This document shows, piece by piece, positions 44,747 through 53,548 of a DNA stretch of 64,000 nucleotides (positions within the stretch are counted from its first letter, which is position 1; each line of letters begins with the position of its first letter). The notes beneath the pieces were generated by a model. It was not told the DNA's origin and ran no database searches. It was given only the letters and a program-made list of their open reading frames with translations. The stretch is from Rhodospirillales bacterium 70-18 (GTDB lineage Bacteria; Pseudomonadota; Alphaproteobacteria; Acetobacterales; Acetobacteraceae), in contig MKWE01000051.1 of the NCBI GenBank assembly GCA_001899585.1, forward strand, positions 140,991 to 204,990. The letters run 5' to 3'. A program made the position numbers and the translations under genes.

Positions 44747-44796
44747 GTCAGGCCAGGGGTCAGGCCAGGGGGGCAGGCAGGCGGGGCAGGCAGGCG
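44747..44796. repeat. Two adjacent tandem duplications upstream of pgi
   Basis: GTCAGGCCAGGG is duplicated at 44747-44758 and 44759-44770, immediately followed by GGGCAGGCAGGCG duplicated at 44771-44783 and 44784-44796. Both are perfect. They fill most of the space between pgi and the DUF3035 gene. Confidence 0.92.
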
Positions 44797-44803
44797 GGGC
44801 GCG

Positions 44804-45370
44804 CTAGAGGATCGAGTCGAACAGCGATTTCGGCTTGCGCTGGATGATCGGGGTCTCGCCCTGGTCCACGCTCTGCCCCAGGGCGGCGTTCTCGCGCAGG
44901 CGCTGGCTCTCGCGCTGCGGGTCCACCACCACGCCGGGGGCCGGGGGGGTGCGCCAGAACATCAGCCGGTCGGCGAAGCTGCGGCTTTCGCCGGCCAGGG
45001 CGGCGTCGTGGTCCACCTGCTGGCGGATGGCTGCCGGGGCGGGCGGCCCGGCCTCCTGCACCAAAGCCTGTTGGCCGGGGCTGGTCGGCGCGGCGCCGCC
45101 AAGGGCGGCCTGCGGCACCAGCGTCGCCTCGGCGGCGTTGGGGGCGCGCAGCTCCTGCGGGCGCGGCGCCCCGGGGTCGGGCGCGCGCAGGGTGAAGTCC
45201 GGCGGCATCGACAACGGCGCGCGGGTGGTGACGGTGAATTCGTCCGGGGTGTCGCGCACCAGGCCGAAGCTGCGGGAAAGGTCGCTGCCGCCGCAGCCGC
45301 CCAGCGCCAGCACGGCACCGAAGGCCAGGACGGGAACGGCAAGCCGGAAACGGGGGAACGGGACCATCAT
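44804..45370 (-). CDS. DUF3035-family lipoprotein
   Basis: A 188-residue lipoprotein. The N-terminus has a hydrophobic signal and the lipobox LGGC with C26 as the lipidated residue. The rest (DEFTVTTRAPLSMPPDF, QRKPKSLFDSIL) matches the alphaproteobacterial DUF3035 family that regularly follows lspA. Being a lipoprotein next to its own signal peptidase gene fits. The role is unknown; an outer-membrane or envelope assembly factor is plausible. It starts 9 bases after the lspA stop. Confidence 0.88.
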   Translation of the reverse strand: MMVPFPRFRLAVPVLAFGAVLALGGCGGSDLSRSFGLVRDTPDEFTVTTRAPLSMPPDFTLRAPDPGAPRPQELRAPNAAEATLVPQAALGGAAPTSPGQQALVQEAGPPAPAAIRQQVDHDAALAGESRSFADRLMFWRTPPAPGVVVDPQRESQRLRENAALGQSVDQGETPIIQRKPKSLFDSIL

Positions 45371-45379
45371 GGCGCCTGC

Positions 45380-45895
45380 TTAGCGGGGGGTGACATCGTC
45401 GGCAAGCCGTCCGCCGCCGCCCGGGCGGGGCAGCGCGGATTCCAGCACCAATGCCGCGACGCCACAGACGATCGCCGCATCGGCCACGTTGAACACATAC
45501 CACGACCAGCCCCAGGCATGGGCGTGGATGAAATCCACCACCGCGCCGAATCGCAGCCGGTCGATCACATTGCCGATGGCGCCGCCGGCGATGGCGCCCA
45601 GGGCGGCGGCCACCAGCTTGCGCTCGGCCCGGCGCAGCCAGACCGCGAGGGCCGCCACCACCGCCAGCGCCACGGTGGCCAGCAGGGCGGCGCTCCATGG
45701 CCCGTCGCCGCGCAGCAGGCCGAAGGTGATGCCGCGATTCCACACCATGGTGAGGTTCAGCACCGGCAGCACCGCCACCGTGCCCAGCTCCGGCAGGCGC
45801 AGCCCGTGCAGCACCCAGTATTTGCTGGCCTGGTCGGCGACCAGCACCAGCAGGGCGGCGGCGATGCCGAGCGGGGTATGACGGTGCGGCGTCAT
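45380..45895 (-). CDS. lspA: Lipoprotein signal peptidase (signal peptidase II)
   Basis: A 171-residue inner-membrane aspartic protease with four helices that cuts signal peptides of prolipoproteins. Conserved aspartates are D112 (GNVIDRL), D121 (VVDFI) and D139 (FNVADAAI), and N-terminal VADQASKYWV is typical. Its ATG overlaps the ileS stop by one base (TGATG-type coupling), and the DUF3035 lipoprotein follows, the usual alphaproteobacterial order. Confidence 0.95.
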   Translation of the reverse strand: MTPHRHTPLGIAAALLVLVADQASKYWVLHGLRLPELGTVAVLPVLNLTMVWNRGITFGLLRGDGPWSAALLATVALAVVAALAVWLRRAERKLVAAALGAIAGGAIGNVIDRLRFGAVVDFIHAHAWGWSWYVFNVADAAIVCGVAALVLESALPRPGGGGRLADDVTPR

Positions 45896-48702
45896 CAGGC
45901 GGCGGTGCGGCAGACCAGGCCGGACTCCACCGCGTCGGCGCAGCGCAGGCAGAGGCCGGGATGGGCGGCGGCGGTGCCGACCTCTTCCAGCACCCGCCAG
46001 CAGCGGGCGCATTTGCTGCCGGGGGCCTTGGCGGTGGCGACCGCCCCGGCCTCGCCACGGTCGAGCCGCACCGCCGGCACGATCAGGATTTCCGCCCATT
46101 CCTCGGCGGTGAGCAGGAAATCATCCTCCGCGCCGACGGTCATGGCGACGCTGGCCTGGTTGGAGGAGCCGATCGCGCCGTCCTTGCGCATCTGTTCCAG
46201 CGCCAGCGTGGCCACCCGGCGCTGCTCGCGGATGCGCTCCCACTTGGCGCCCAGCGCGTCGTCGCGCCAGGTGCCGGGGATGTCCACGAAATCCTGCATG
46301 TGCACGCTGCTGTCCTCGCCGAAGCGGGCGGTCCAGGCTTCCTCGGCGGTGAACACCAGCACCGGGGCCAGCCAGGTGGTCAGGCAGCGGTGCAGGTGGT
46401 CCAGCACGGTGCGGGCGGCGCGGCGGCGCAGGCTGTCCGGCCGGTCGCAGTACAGCGCGTCCTTGCGGATGTCGAAATAGAAGGCCGAGAGATCGGTGGC
46501 GCAGAAGGCGTGCAGCGCCGGGTAGACGCCGGTCCAGTCGTAGGACTGCACGGCGGCGCGGACCTGCTCGTCCAGCTCGGCCAGCCGGTGCAGCACCCAG
46601 CATTCCAGCTCCGGCATTTCGGCCTGCGGCAGGTGCTCGGCGGGGGTGAAGCCGTCCAGGCTGCCCAGCAGCCAGCGCAGCGTGTTGCGCAGGCGGCGGT
46701 ACAGCTCGGCCTGCTGCTTGAGGATCTCCGGGCCGATGCGCATGTCCTCGCTGGTGTCCGACGACATCACCCACAGGCGCAGGATGTCCGCGCCGTATTT
46801 GTCGTTGACCTCCTGCGGCGCGGTGACGTTGCCGAGCGACTTGGACATCTTGCGGCCCTGCTCGTCCATCACGAAGCCATGCGTCAGCACCGCCTTGAAC
46901 GGCGCCCGCCCGCGCGTGCCCACGGCTTCCAGCAGCGAGGAATGGAACCAGCCGCGATGCTGGTCGGTGCCTTCCAGGTACAGGTCGGCCGGCCAGGGCA
47001 GGCCGCGCGCCTCCAGCACGAAGGCGTGGGTGGAGCCGCTTTCGAACCACACGTCCACGATGTCCATCACCTGCTCATAGGCGGCGGGGTCGCGGCCGGG
47101 GCCGAGGAAGCGTTCGGGGGGCGAGGAATACCAGCAATCCGCCCCTTCCTCGGTGAAGGCTTCCACGATGCGGGCCACCACCGCGGGGTCGCGCAGCGGC
47201 TGGCCGCTGGCGCGCTCCACGAACACGGCGATCGGCACGCCCCAGGCGCGCTGGCGGCTGATGCACCAGTCCGGACGGGCGGCGACCATGCTGCCGATGC
47301 GGTTGCGGCCCTGGTCGGGCACGAAATCGGTGTCGGCGATGGCCTGGAGCGCCTGGGCGCGGATGTTCTCCGGCCCGTCCATGCGGATGAACCATTGCGG
47401 GGTGGCGCGGAAGATCAGCGGCGCCTTGCTGCGCCAGGAATGCGGGTAGGAATGCGTAAGCTTGCCACGGGCGAGCAGGCCGCCGGCCTCGATCAGCGCG
47501 GCACAGACCGGGTCGGCCGCCTTGTAGACGTGGATGCCGGCGAAATGCGGCACCCAGGGGTTGAAAGTGCCGTCCTCGCCCACCGTTTCGGGCACTTCCA
47601 GGCCCTGTTTGCGGCCGAGGTCGAAATCCTCCTCGCCGTGGCCCGGGGCGATGTGGACGAAGCCGGTGCCGGCCTCGGTGGTGACGTAGTCGGCCAGGAA
47701 CACCGGCACGTCGTGGTCGTAGCCGCGGCCGCGCATCGGGTGGGCGCAGACGGTGCCGGCGAGGTCGGCGCCCTTGACCAGCTTCAGCACGTGGTGGGTT
47801 TCCACCTTCGCCGCCTCGCAGAGCTGCGGCAGCAGGGCCAGCGCCACCAGCACCAGCTCGCCCGGCCGGGCCAGCGAGCCCTCGGCGGCGCTGTCCAGGC
47901 GCACCAGCGCATAGTCGAACTCCGCCCCGCAGGCGATGGCGCGGTTGCCGGGCATGGTCCAGGGGGTGGTGGTCCAGATCACCACGCTGGCGCCCTCCAG
48001 CCCCTCGACCGGGCTGGAGACCACCGGGAAGCGCACGGTGACGGTGGTGCTGGTGTGGTCGTGGTACTCGATCTCGGCCTCGGCCAGCGCGGTTTTCTCC
48101 ACCGGGGACCACATCACCGGGCGCAGGCCGCGGTACAGGGCGCCATTCAGCAGGAACTTGCCGATTTCGGCCTCGATCGCCGCCTCGGAGGGGAAATCGA
48201 GCGTGGCGTAGCGCTGCTTCCAGTCGCCGAGCACGCCCAGGCGGCGGAACTCGGCCTCCTGGATGCCCATCCAATGCTGGGCGTAGGCGCGGCATTCGGC
48301 GCGGAACTGCAGGATGGGGACGGCGTCCTTGTCGCGGCCGGCGGCGCGGTACTGTTCCTCGATCTTCCACTCGATCGGCAGGCCGTGGCAGTCCCAGCCG
48401 GGGATGTAGTCAGCGTCGTAGCCGCCCATCTGGCGGGTGCGGTTGATCACGTCCTTGAGGATCTTGTTCAGCGCGGTGCCGATGTGCAGGTGGCCGTTCG
48501 CGTAGGGCGGGCCGTCATGCAGGATGAACTTCTCGCGGCCGTGCGAGGCCGCGCGCACCCGGTCCCACAGGCCCATGCGGTTCCAGCGCTCCAGGATCGC
48601 CGGCTCCTTCTTCGGCAGGTCGCCGCGCATGGGGAAGGAGGTGGAGGGCAGGAACACGGTGTCGCGGTAGTCGCGGGCGGCGTCGGTCTGGGTGTCGGTC
48701 AT
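45895..48702 (-). CDS. ileS: Isoleucyl-tRNA synthetase
   Basis: A 935-residue class I synthetase. PPYANGHLHIG (HIGH motif, near 65), GRKMSKSLGN (KMSKS, near 617), the large CP1 editing domain and a C-terminal zinc finger (CARCW...CLRC) are all present, as in the IleS1 type. It charges tRNA-Ile and hydrolyses mischarged Val. It heads ileS-lspA-DUF3035. No T-box is expected in this group and none is visible upstream. Confidence 0.97.
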   Translation of the reverse strand: MTDTQTDAARDYRDTVFLPSTSFPMRGDLPKKEPAILERWNRMGLWDRVRAASHGREKFILHDGPPYANGHLHIGTALNKILKDVINRTRQMGGYDADYIPGWDCHGLPIEWKIEEQYRAAGRDKDAVPILQFRAECRAYAQHWMGIQEAEFRRLGVLGDWKQRYATLDFPSEAAIEAEIGKFLLNGALYRGLRPVMWSPVEKTALAEAEIEYHDHTSTTVTVRFPVVSSPVEGLEGASVVIWTTTPWTMPGNRAIACGAEFDYALVRLDSAAEGSLARPGELVLVALALLPQLCEAAKVETHHVLKLVKGADLAGTVCAHPMRGRGYDHDVPVFLADYVTTEAGTGFVHIAPGHGEEDFDLGRKQGLEVPETVGEDGTFNPWVPHFAGIHVYKAADPVCAALIEAGGLLARGKLTHSYPHSWRSKAPLIFRATPQWFIRMDGPENIRAQALQAIADTDFVPDQGRNRIGSMVAARPDWCISRQRAWGVPIAVFVERASGQPLRDPAVVARIVEAFTEEGADCWYSSPPERFLGPGRDPAAYEQVMDIVDVWFESGSTHAFVLEARGLPWPADLYLEGTDQHRGWFHSSLLEAVGTRGRAPFKAVLTHGFVMDEQGRKMSKSLGNVTAPQEVNDKYGADILRLWVMSSDTSEDMRIGPEILKQQAELYRRLRNTLRWLLGSLDGFTPAEHLPQAEMPELECWVLHRLAELDEQVRAAVQSYDWTGVYPALHAFCATDLSAFYFDIRKDALYCDRPDSLRRRAARTVLDHLHRCLTTWLAPVLVFTAEEAWTARFGEDSSVHMQDFVDIPGTWRDDALGAKWERIREQRRVATLALEQMRKDGAIGSSNQASVAMTVGAEDDFLLTAEEWAEILIVPAVRLDRGEAGAVATAKAPGSKCARCWRVLEEVGTAAAHPGLCLRCADAVESGLVCRTAA

Positions 48703-48865
48703 TGCATTCTCATGCGGCGCGGGGCCGCTCTGGGGGAGGGCGCGATCAGGGGTATCCCGGCGCTCAGCGAGCGGCCGGGCCGGTAATTCGCGCGATCCGT
48801 GCCCCGTTCATGCGGCGGACTATGCTTATGTGGGGTGTGGGAGGTCAAGCGGGGAAGAGGAAGGG

Positions 48866-49000
48866 GTTCTTTTTTGGAAAAAAGAACCAAAAAACTTTTA
48901 TTCGTTGGAGCGGTGGGCGAACATGTACCGAACGCCATAGCTTTCCATCAGGACTTCAACGAATAAAGTTTTTTTGCTTCTTTTTGTCCACAAAAAGAAG
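48866..49000. repeat. AT-rich inverted-repeat element, locus 1 (48703-49010 otherwise gene-free)
   Basis: Two hairpins face each other: GTTCTTTTTT/AAAAAAGAAC (48866-48887) followed by CAAAAAACTTTTATTCGTT, and, 73 bases on, AACGAATAAAGTTTTTTT with the hairpin CTTCTTTTTGT/ACAAAAAGAAG (48977-49000). The two halves are inverted copies of one module. It is strikingly AT-rich in a very GC-rich genome and lies between ribF and ileS. A related pair is at 52116-52199. Nothing gene-like is seen in this 308-base gap. Confidence 0.85.
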
Positions 49001-49010
49001 ACTTCCTTCC

Positions 49011-49931
49011 TTATTTTAATATACTCCGCGCCTCCACCGCATCCGCCCCGATCTGCGCCCGCAATTCATCAAGCCCCCCGAAGCGCCGCTCCCCGCGCAG
49101 GAAGGCGTGCAGGGCGACGCTGAGTTCCTGGCCGTATAGGTCCGCGTCGAAGTCGAACAGGTTGACCTCCAGCCGGCTTTCCGGCCCCTCGTTCACCGTC
49201 GGCCGGCGGCCGATATTGGCCACGCCCTTCACCACCCGCCCGTCCGGCAGGGTGACGGTGACGGCATAGACGCCGCGCGCCGGTTCCAGATGGCGGCCCA
49301 GCGCGATGTTGGCGGTGGGGAAGCCGATGGTGCGGCCGCGCTTGTCGCCGTGGGCCACGATGCCGCGGATCGCCCAGGCGCGGCCCAGGGCGGCGTTGGC
49401 GCGGTCGGGGTAGCCGTCCTGCAGCGCGCGGCGAATGCGGGTGGAGGAGAGCGGACCGGCCTCGTCGGACAGCGGCGGCACCACCGACAGGCCGATGCCC
49501 AGCGCCTCGGCCCGCGCGGCCAGGAAGGCCACGTCGCCGCCGCGGCGGTGGCCGAAGGCGAAATCCGGCCCGCAGGCGAGGTGCGCCACGCCGAAGCCGC
49601 CATGCAGCACCTCAGCGACGAACGCCTCGGCGGTCATCAGGCTGAATTCGCGGTCGAACGGCAGTTCGAACACCGTCTGCACGCCCAGCCTGGCCAGCGC
49701 GTCGGCGCGCTCGGCCGAGAGGGTCAGGCGGAAGGGCGGGTCGTCCGGGCGGAACAACTCGCGCGGATGCGGCTCGAAGGTAAGGGCCGCCAGCGGGGCG
49801 TCCGGACGGGCGGCGTGGGCGGCGCGCACCACCTGGGCGTGGCCGAGATGCACGCCGTCGAGGTTGCCCAGCGCCACGGTGGCGCCGCGCGCCTCGGCGG
49901 GCAGGGCGCGCCAGTCGCGGAAGATGCGCAT
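49011..49931 (-). CDS. ribF: Bifunctional riboflavin kinase/FAD synthetase
   Basis: A 306-residue protein. The N-terminal FAD synthetase half starts TVALGNLDGVHLGHAQVV (nucleotidyltransferase HxGH) and includes SSTRIR; the C-terminal kinase half has GDKRGRTIGFPTANI and the GVYAV and PTVNEG blocks. It converts riboflavin to FMN and FAD. It sits upstream of ileS as in many proteobacteria, but an AT-rich repeat locus separates them here. The TAA stop lies at the edge of that repeat. Confidence 0.95.
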   Translation of the reverse strand: MRIFRDWRALPAEARGATVALGNLDGVHLGHAQVVRAAHAARPDAPLAALTFEPHPRELFRPDDPPFRLTLSAERADALARLGVQTVFELPFDREFSLMTAEAFVAEVLHGGFGVAHLACGPDFAFGHRRGGDVAFLAARAEALGIGLSVVPPLSDEAGPLSSTRIRRALQDGYPDRANAALGRAWAIRGIVAHGDKRGRTIGFPTANIALGRHLEPARGVYAVTVTLPDGRVVKGVANIGRRPTVNEGPESRLEVNLFDFDADLYGQELSVALHAFLRGERRFGGLDELRAQIGADAVEARSILK

Positions 49932-49934
49932 GCG

Positions 49935-50369
49935 CTAGGCTTCGGCCGTGGCGGCGGCGGGCGGCAGCACCACCGCCTCGCCCTCGATAACGGTCTTGCC
50001 GGCCACGGTGCAGATGGTGCGCAGGGTGGCGCGCTTCTTCGCCGGGTCCAGCGCGATGACCTCGGCCGTGGCAATGACGGTGTCGCCGATCTTCACCGGG
50101 CGGCGGAAGCTGAGGGTCTGGCCCAGGTAGATGGTGCCCGGCCCCGGCAGCTTCGTGCCCAGCACCGCGCTGATCAGCCCGGCCGAGAGCATGCCGTGGG
50201 CGATCCGCTCCTTGAACGGGCTGGCGGCGGCGGCCTCGGCATTCAGGTGCACCGGGTTGGTGTCCGTCGAGACCGCGGCGTACAGCAGGATATCGGCCTC
50301 CGTGATGGTCTTGCCGGTGCTGGCCGACATGCCGATGCGCAGGTCCTCGAAGCAGATGCCGTCGCTCAT
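49935..50369 (-). CDS. MaoC-like (R)-specific enoyl-CoA hydratase
   Basis: A 144-residue single hot-dog domain. D36 and H41 in STDTNPVHLN are the catalytic hydratase pair of the PhaJ/MaoC group. It hydrates trans-2-enoyl-CoA to (R)-3-hydroxyacyl-CoA, used in fatty acid breakdown or polyhydroxyalkanoate supply. Its stop is 3 bases before the ribF start, so ribF may be read from the same transcript. No phaC lies nearby. Confidence 0.88.
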   Translation of the reverse strand: MSDGICFEDLRIGMSASTGKTITEADILLYAAVSTDTNPVHLNAEAAAASPFKERIAHGMLSAGLISAVLGTKLPGPGTIYLGQTLSFRRPVKIGDTVIATAEVIALDPAKKRATLRTICTVAGKTVIEGEAVVLPPAAATAEA

Positions 50370-50395
50370 GTGGGCTCCTTGCGGGTTGCGGGCGG

Positions 50396-51274
50396 TTATT
50401 CGGCCAGGGCGGACGGTCCGTCCAGCCTCTTGAACAGGAAATGCCGGGCGTGGCCGGCCGGATAGTCGTCCAGCCGGCCGAATTCCCGCCAGCCCAGGCG
50501 GTGGTAGAAGCCAGGGGCCTGGAAGTCGAAGGTGTCCAGCCAGGCGCCGATGCAGCCGCGCGCGTGGGCCGCCTGCTCAGCCAGCGCCAGCATCCGGCGG
50601 CCGAGGCCGGCGCCGCGCCGGGCCGGGGGCAGGATCAGCTGGTCGACGAACATCCAGCCGCGCCCGGTCCGCGCCCACAGCCCGCCCTGCGGCATGCCGG
50701 CATCGTCGTGCGCCCACACGGCCAGCGGCCCGGCACGGCCCGGGCCGGGGCCGGCGGCCTGGTCGTTGAAGGCCACCAGTGCCTGGTCGATCGCCGCCTG
50801 GTCGGCCGGGTCGATCTGGTCGCTGACCGTGAGGCCCGGCGCGGCGTCCCACGCCCGCAGGGTGGTCCTGGCCATGAAGTGGCGGCGATGGCCGGGCGGG
50901 AAGTCGGCCAGTTCCCCGAACTGGCGGAAGCCCAGCCGTTCGTAGAAGGGGCGGGCCTGGAAGCTGTAGGTGTCCAGCCAGATGCCGTGGCAGCCGCGCC
51001 GGGCCGCCTCGCCCTCGGCGGCGCGCAGCAGCAGCGTGCCCATGTGGTGGCCGCGCAGGGCGGGCGGCAGGTAGACCTGCTCGACGATCAGCCAGCCGTA
51101 GTAGGAGATGCCCAGCACCCCGCCCTCGGCCCGCCCGTCGGCGCCGCGCAGCACCACGGCTAGCGGCCGTGCCGGGGCGGTGAGGCCGGTGGCGGCATCG
51201 TTGAAGGCGTCGATGGCGGCGAACAGGCGCCGCCGTTCGGCCGGGTCCGGGGTGTCGTCCAGCGTGATCCGCAT
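50396..51274 (-). CDS. Tandem GNAT acetyltransferase
   Basis: A 292-residue protein made of two similar GNAT domains (about 1-140 and 150-285). Both halves contain the paired segments QVYLPPALRGHHMG / QLILPPARRGAGLG, WLDTYSFQARPFYERLGF / WLDTFDFQAPGFYHRLGW, and FPPGHRRHF / YPAGHARHF, showing an internal duplication. The acetyl-CoA loop is canonical only in the second half (RRGAGLG). The acceptor is unknown. The start at 51274 is tentative. Confidence 0.82.
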   Translation of the reverse strand: MRITLDDTPDPAERRRLFAAIDAFNDAATGLTAPARPLAVVLRGADGRAEGGVLGISYYGWLIVEQVYLPPALRGHHMGTLLLRAAEGEAARRGCHGIWLDTYSFQARPFYERLGFRQFGELADFPPGHRRHFMARTTLRAWDAAPGLTVSDQIDPADQAAIDQALVAFNDQAAGPGPGRAGPLAVWAHDDAGMPQGGLWARTGRGWMFVDQLILPPARRGAGLGRRMLALAEQAAHARGCIGAWLDTFDFQAPGFYHRLGWREFGRLDDYPAGHARHFLFKRLDGPSALAE

Positions 51275-51366
51275 GGCGCAGACTGGCCTGTTCCGCGTGG
51301 GTTGGACAAGGCCCGGACCCGGTGCGAAGCTTGCCGCAACAGCAAGCATGACGAGGACGCCCCGGG

Positions 51367-52116
51367 ATGACCGACGCCGCCAGCCAGTTCGCCGCCCTGA
51401 TCATCGCCGCCCGCCGCGACCTGGCCGCGCGCATCGCCGCCCTGCCGCCGGCGCTGGTGCCGGCCGACCGCGCCGCCGCCTATGCGGTGCAGCACAAGGT
51501 GGCGGCGGGGTTCGGGGGCATCGGCGGCTGGAAGGTGGGCGCGCCCGGCGGCGAGACGATCTGCGGCGCGCTGCCGGCCAGCGGGGTGCAGGCCAGCCCC
51601 ACGAAGCTCGCGGCCGCCACGCATCCGTATCGCGGCATCGAGGCGGAGGTGGCCTTTCGCATGGGCGCCGACCTGCCGCCGCGCGCTACGCCGTATTCGC
51701 GCGCTGAGGTGGTGGCGGCGATCGCCGGCATGTATCCGGTGATCGAGGTGCTGGAGAGCCGCTTCGCCGACCCCGATGCCTATGACCTGATGACCAACCT
51801 GGCCGACACGCAATCGCATGGCGGGCTGATCTATGGGCCGGAGACGCGGGACTGGCAGGGCATCAACCTGGCGGCCGAGCATTGCCAGCAATTCGTGGAC
51901 GGCAAGCTGCACACCGAGCGCACCGGCTACCCGTTCGGCGACATTCTGCGGATGATGGAATGGATGGCCAATACCGGGGCGAACTGGGCCGGCGGGCTGA
52001 AGGCGGGGCAGTTCGTCACCTGCGGCTCCTGGACCGGCAAGGCCTGCGTGGCCGCCAACGCCAAGGTGCGGGTGGTATTCCCGAGTCTCGGCGAGGTGCT
52101 GGTGGAGTATTCCTAA
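51367..52116 (+). CDS. 2-keto-4-pentenoate hydratase-like protein (FAH family)
   Basis: A 249-residue fumarylacetoacetate-hydrolase-fold protein. GIEAEVAF supplies acidic metal ligands, GGWKVG and GSWTGKACVAAN are typical of MhpD/2-oxopent-4-enoate hydratases, which add water in meta-cleavage aromatic pathways. No other meta-pathway gene is next to it; the convergent CoA transferase may or may not be related. Its TAA stop abuts an AT-rich repeat module. Confidence 0.85.
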   Translation: MTDAASQFAALIIAARRDLAARIAALPPALVPADRAAAYAVQHKVAAGFGGIGGWKVGAPGGETICGALPASGVQASPTKLAAATHPYRGIEAEVAFRMGADLPPRATPYSRAEVVAAIAGMYPVIEVLESRFADPDAYDLMTNLADTQSHGGLIYGPETRDWQGINLAAEHCQQFVDGKLHTERTGYPFGDILRMMEWMANTGANWAGGLKAGQFVTCGSWTGKACVAANAKVRVVFPSLGEVLVEYS

Positions 52117-52199
52117 ACGAACAAAGTTTTTTGCTTCTTTGTTTTCAAACAAAGAAGACTGTTCTTTTTTGAAAAAAGAACCAAAAAACTTTTATCCGT
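52116..52199. repeat. AT-rich inverted-repeat element, locus 2 (between convergent genes)
   Basis: AACGAACAAAGTTTTTTG leads to the hairpin CTTCTTTGTTT/AAACAAAGAAG (52134-52157); then GTTCTTTTTT/AAAAAAGAAC (52161-52181) leads to CAAAAAACTTTTATCCGTT. The two modules are inverted copies, related to those at 48866-49000. Each module starts at the stop codon of the flanking gene, and the CoA transferase stop TAA lies within the module. A bidirectional terminator role is plausible. Confidence 0.88.
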
Positions 52200-53379
52200 T
52201 TGGCCTCGGTATCACCCGGGCCTGCATGAGGGTGGTTATTTCGTCGTCGGAGAGGCCGGCTTCGGCCAGCACTTCGCGGCTGTGCTGGCCGGGGGCGGGA
52301 GCGGGCGCGAGGGCGGCCTCCGAGGCCGGCAGGGCGCCGGGGGTGTGGGGCATCGGCACGCGGCCGATGCCCGGCTGCTCGATCGGGGCCGCGGCGCCGG
52401 AGGCCCGCACATGCGGATCGGCCAGCCAGTCGGCGAAGTCGTTCACCTTGTCGCAGATGATGTCCGCCGCGCGCAGCCGGCCCAGCCAGTCGGCGGTGGT
52501 GCCGGTGGCGAGGATGGCGGCCAGGATGGCGACCAGCTCGTCCTCCCGCGCGCCGCGGGCGGCGAAGCTGTCGAAGCGCGGGTCGGTGGCCAGCTCCGGC
52601 CGGCCGAGCACCGCGCAGAGGCGGCGGTACTGGTCCTCGTTGATGAGGGCCAGCGAGATCACCCCGTCGCTGGTGCGATAGGTGCCGGCCGGGGCGTTGA
52701 TGGTCGCCGGCGGGCCGCCGCCGAGCGCGAATTCGGCCAGCTTGTGGCCGAGGATGGCCGCGCCGCCGTTCATCAGGCTGATGTCGATCCAGCGGCCGGT
52801 GCCGGTGTCGCGCCGGGCGTAGAGCGCGGTGGCGACGGCGTGGTAGGCGTACAGCCCGGTCGGCACGTCGCACATCAGCGCGCCGATGCGGTGCGGCACG
52901 CCGTCCGCGCCGGCATTCACCGAGACCATGCCGGAGAAGGCCTGCGCCGCGGAATCGGTGCAGGGGCGGTCGGCATAGGCGCCGGCCTGGCCGAAGCCGC
53001 TGACCGAGAGGAAGATGAGGCCGGGGTTCTCGGCCTTCAGGCTGTCGTAGCCGACGCCCAGGCGGGCGGCCACGCCGGGGCGGAAGCCTTCGATCAGCAC
53101 GTCGGCGCGCAGGGCGAGGCGGCGCAGCACGGCGCGGCCCTCGGGCGATTTCAGGTCCAGCGCCAGGGAGCGTTTGCCGCGGTTGAAGGTGAGCGACATC
53201 GCGGTCTGCGTGCCGCCGGCGTAGCGCACGCCCAGGCCGCGCGACCAGTCGCCGCCGGGCGGCTCCACCTTCACCACGTCCGCGCCGTACAGCGCCAGCA
53301 GCATCGCGCAATAGGGCGAGGCGACGCCCTGGCCGAGGTCGAGCACGCGCAGCCCGCGATACGGAAACTCATGGCTCAT
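52192..53379 (-). CDS. Family III CoA transferase (CaiB/BaiF)
   Basis: A 395-residue CoA transferase. Catalytic aspartate D171 in [32 protein letters not shown] and [17 protein letters not shown] are classic for the family. It moves CoA between carboxylic acids without nucleotide cost. The ATG at 53379 gives the family N-terminus ([14 protein letters not shown]). The acid substrate is not evident. Confidence 0.92.
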   Translation of the reverse strand: MSHEFPYRGLRVLDLGQGVASPYCAMLLALYGADVVKVEPPGGDWSRGLGVRYAGGTQTAMSLTFNRGKRSLALDLKSPEGRAVLRRLALRADVLIEGFRPGVAARLGVGYDSLKAENPGLIFLSVSGFGQAGAYADRPCTDSAAQAFSGMVSVNAGADGVPHRIGALMCDVPTGLYAYHAVATALYARRDTGTGRWIDISLMNGGAAILGHKLAEFALGGGPPATINAPAGTYRTSDGVISLALINEDQYRRLCAVLGRPELATDPRFDSFAARGAREDELVAILAAILATGTTADWLGRLRAADIICDKVNDFADWLADPHVRASGAAAPIEQPGIGRVPMPHTPGALPASEAALAPAPAPGQHSREVLAEAGLSDDEITTLMQARVIPRPNG

Positions 53380-53548
53380 TGGCGCGGCTCCCCCGGATTG
53401 TTGCCGGGAGTGTAGCAAGCAGGGGCGTGGGCGCCAGATGGACCGGACCCGGGCGCGCCGCCGAAGCCACGGGGCCGGGCCCGAAAGGGCTGGCCGGCGG
53501 CGCGGGAGGTGCTATTGCTGCCGCACTCCCACCGCGAGGGGCTCCCGC

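Noticed and set aside
48703-49010. Small genes in the AT-rich gap between ribF and ileS
   Set aside because: Short frames here run through the hairpin repeats, lack ribosome sites and resemble no protein.
48866-52199. AT-rich elements as ends of an insertion sequence or genomic island
   Set aside because: The DNA between them is ordinary housekeeping and metabolic genes (ribF, MaoC, GNAT, hydratase) with normal composition and no transposase or integrase.
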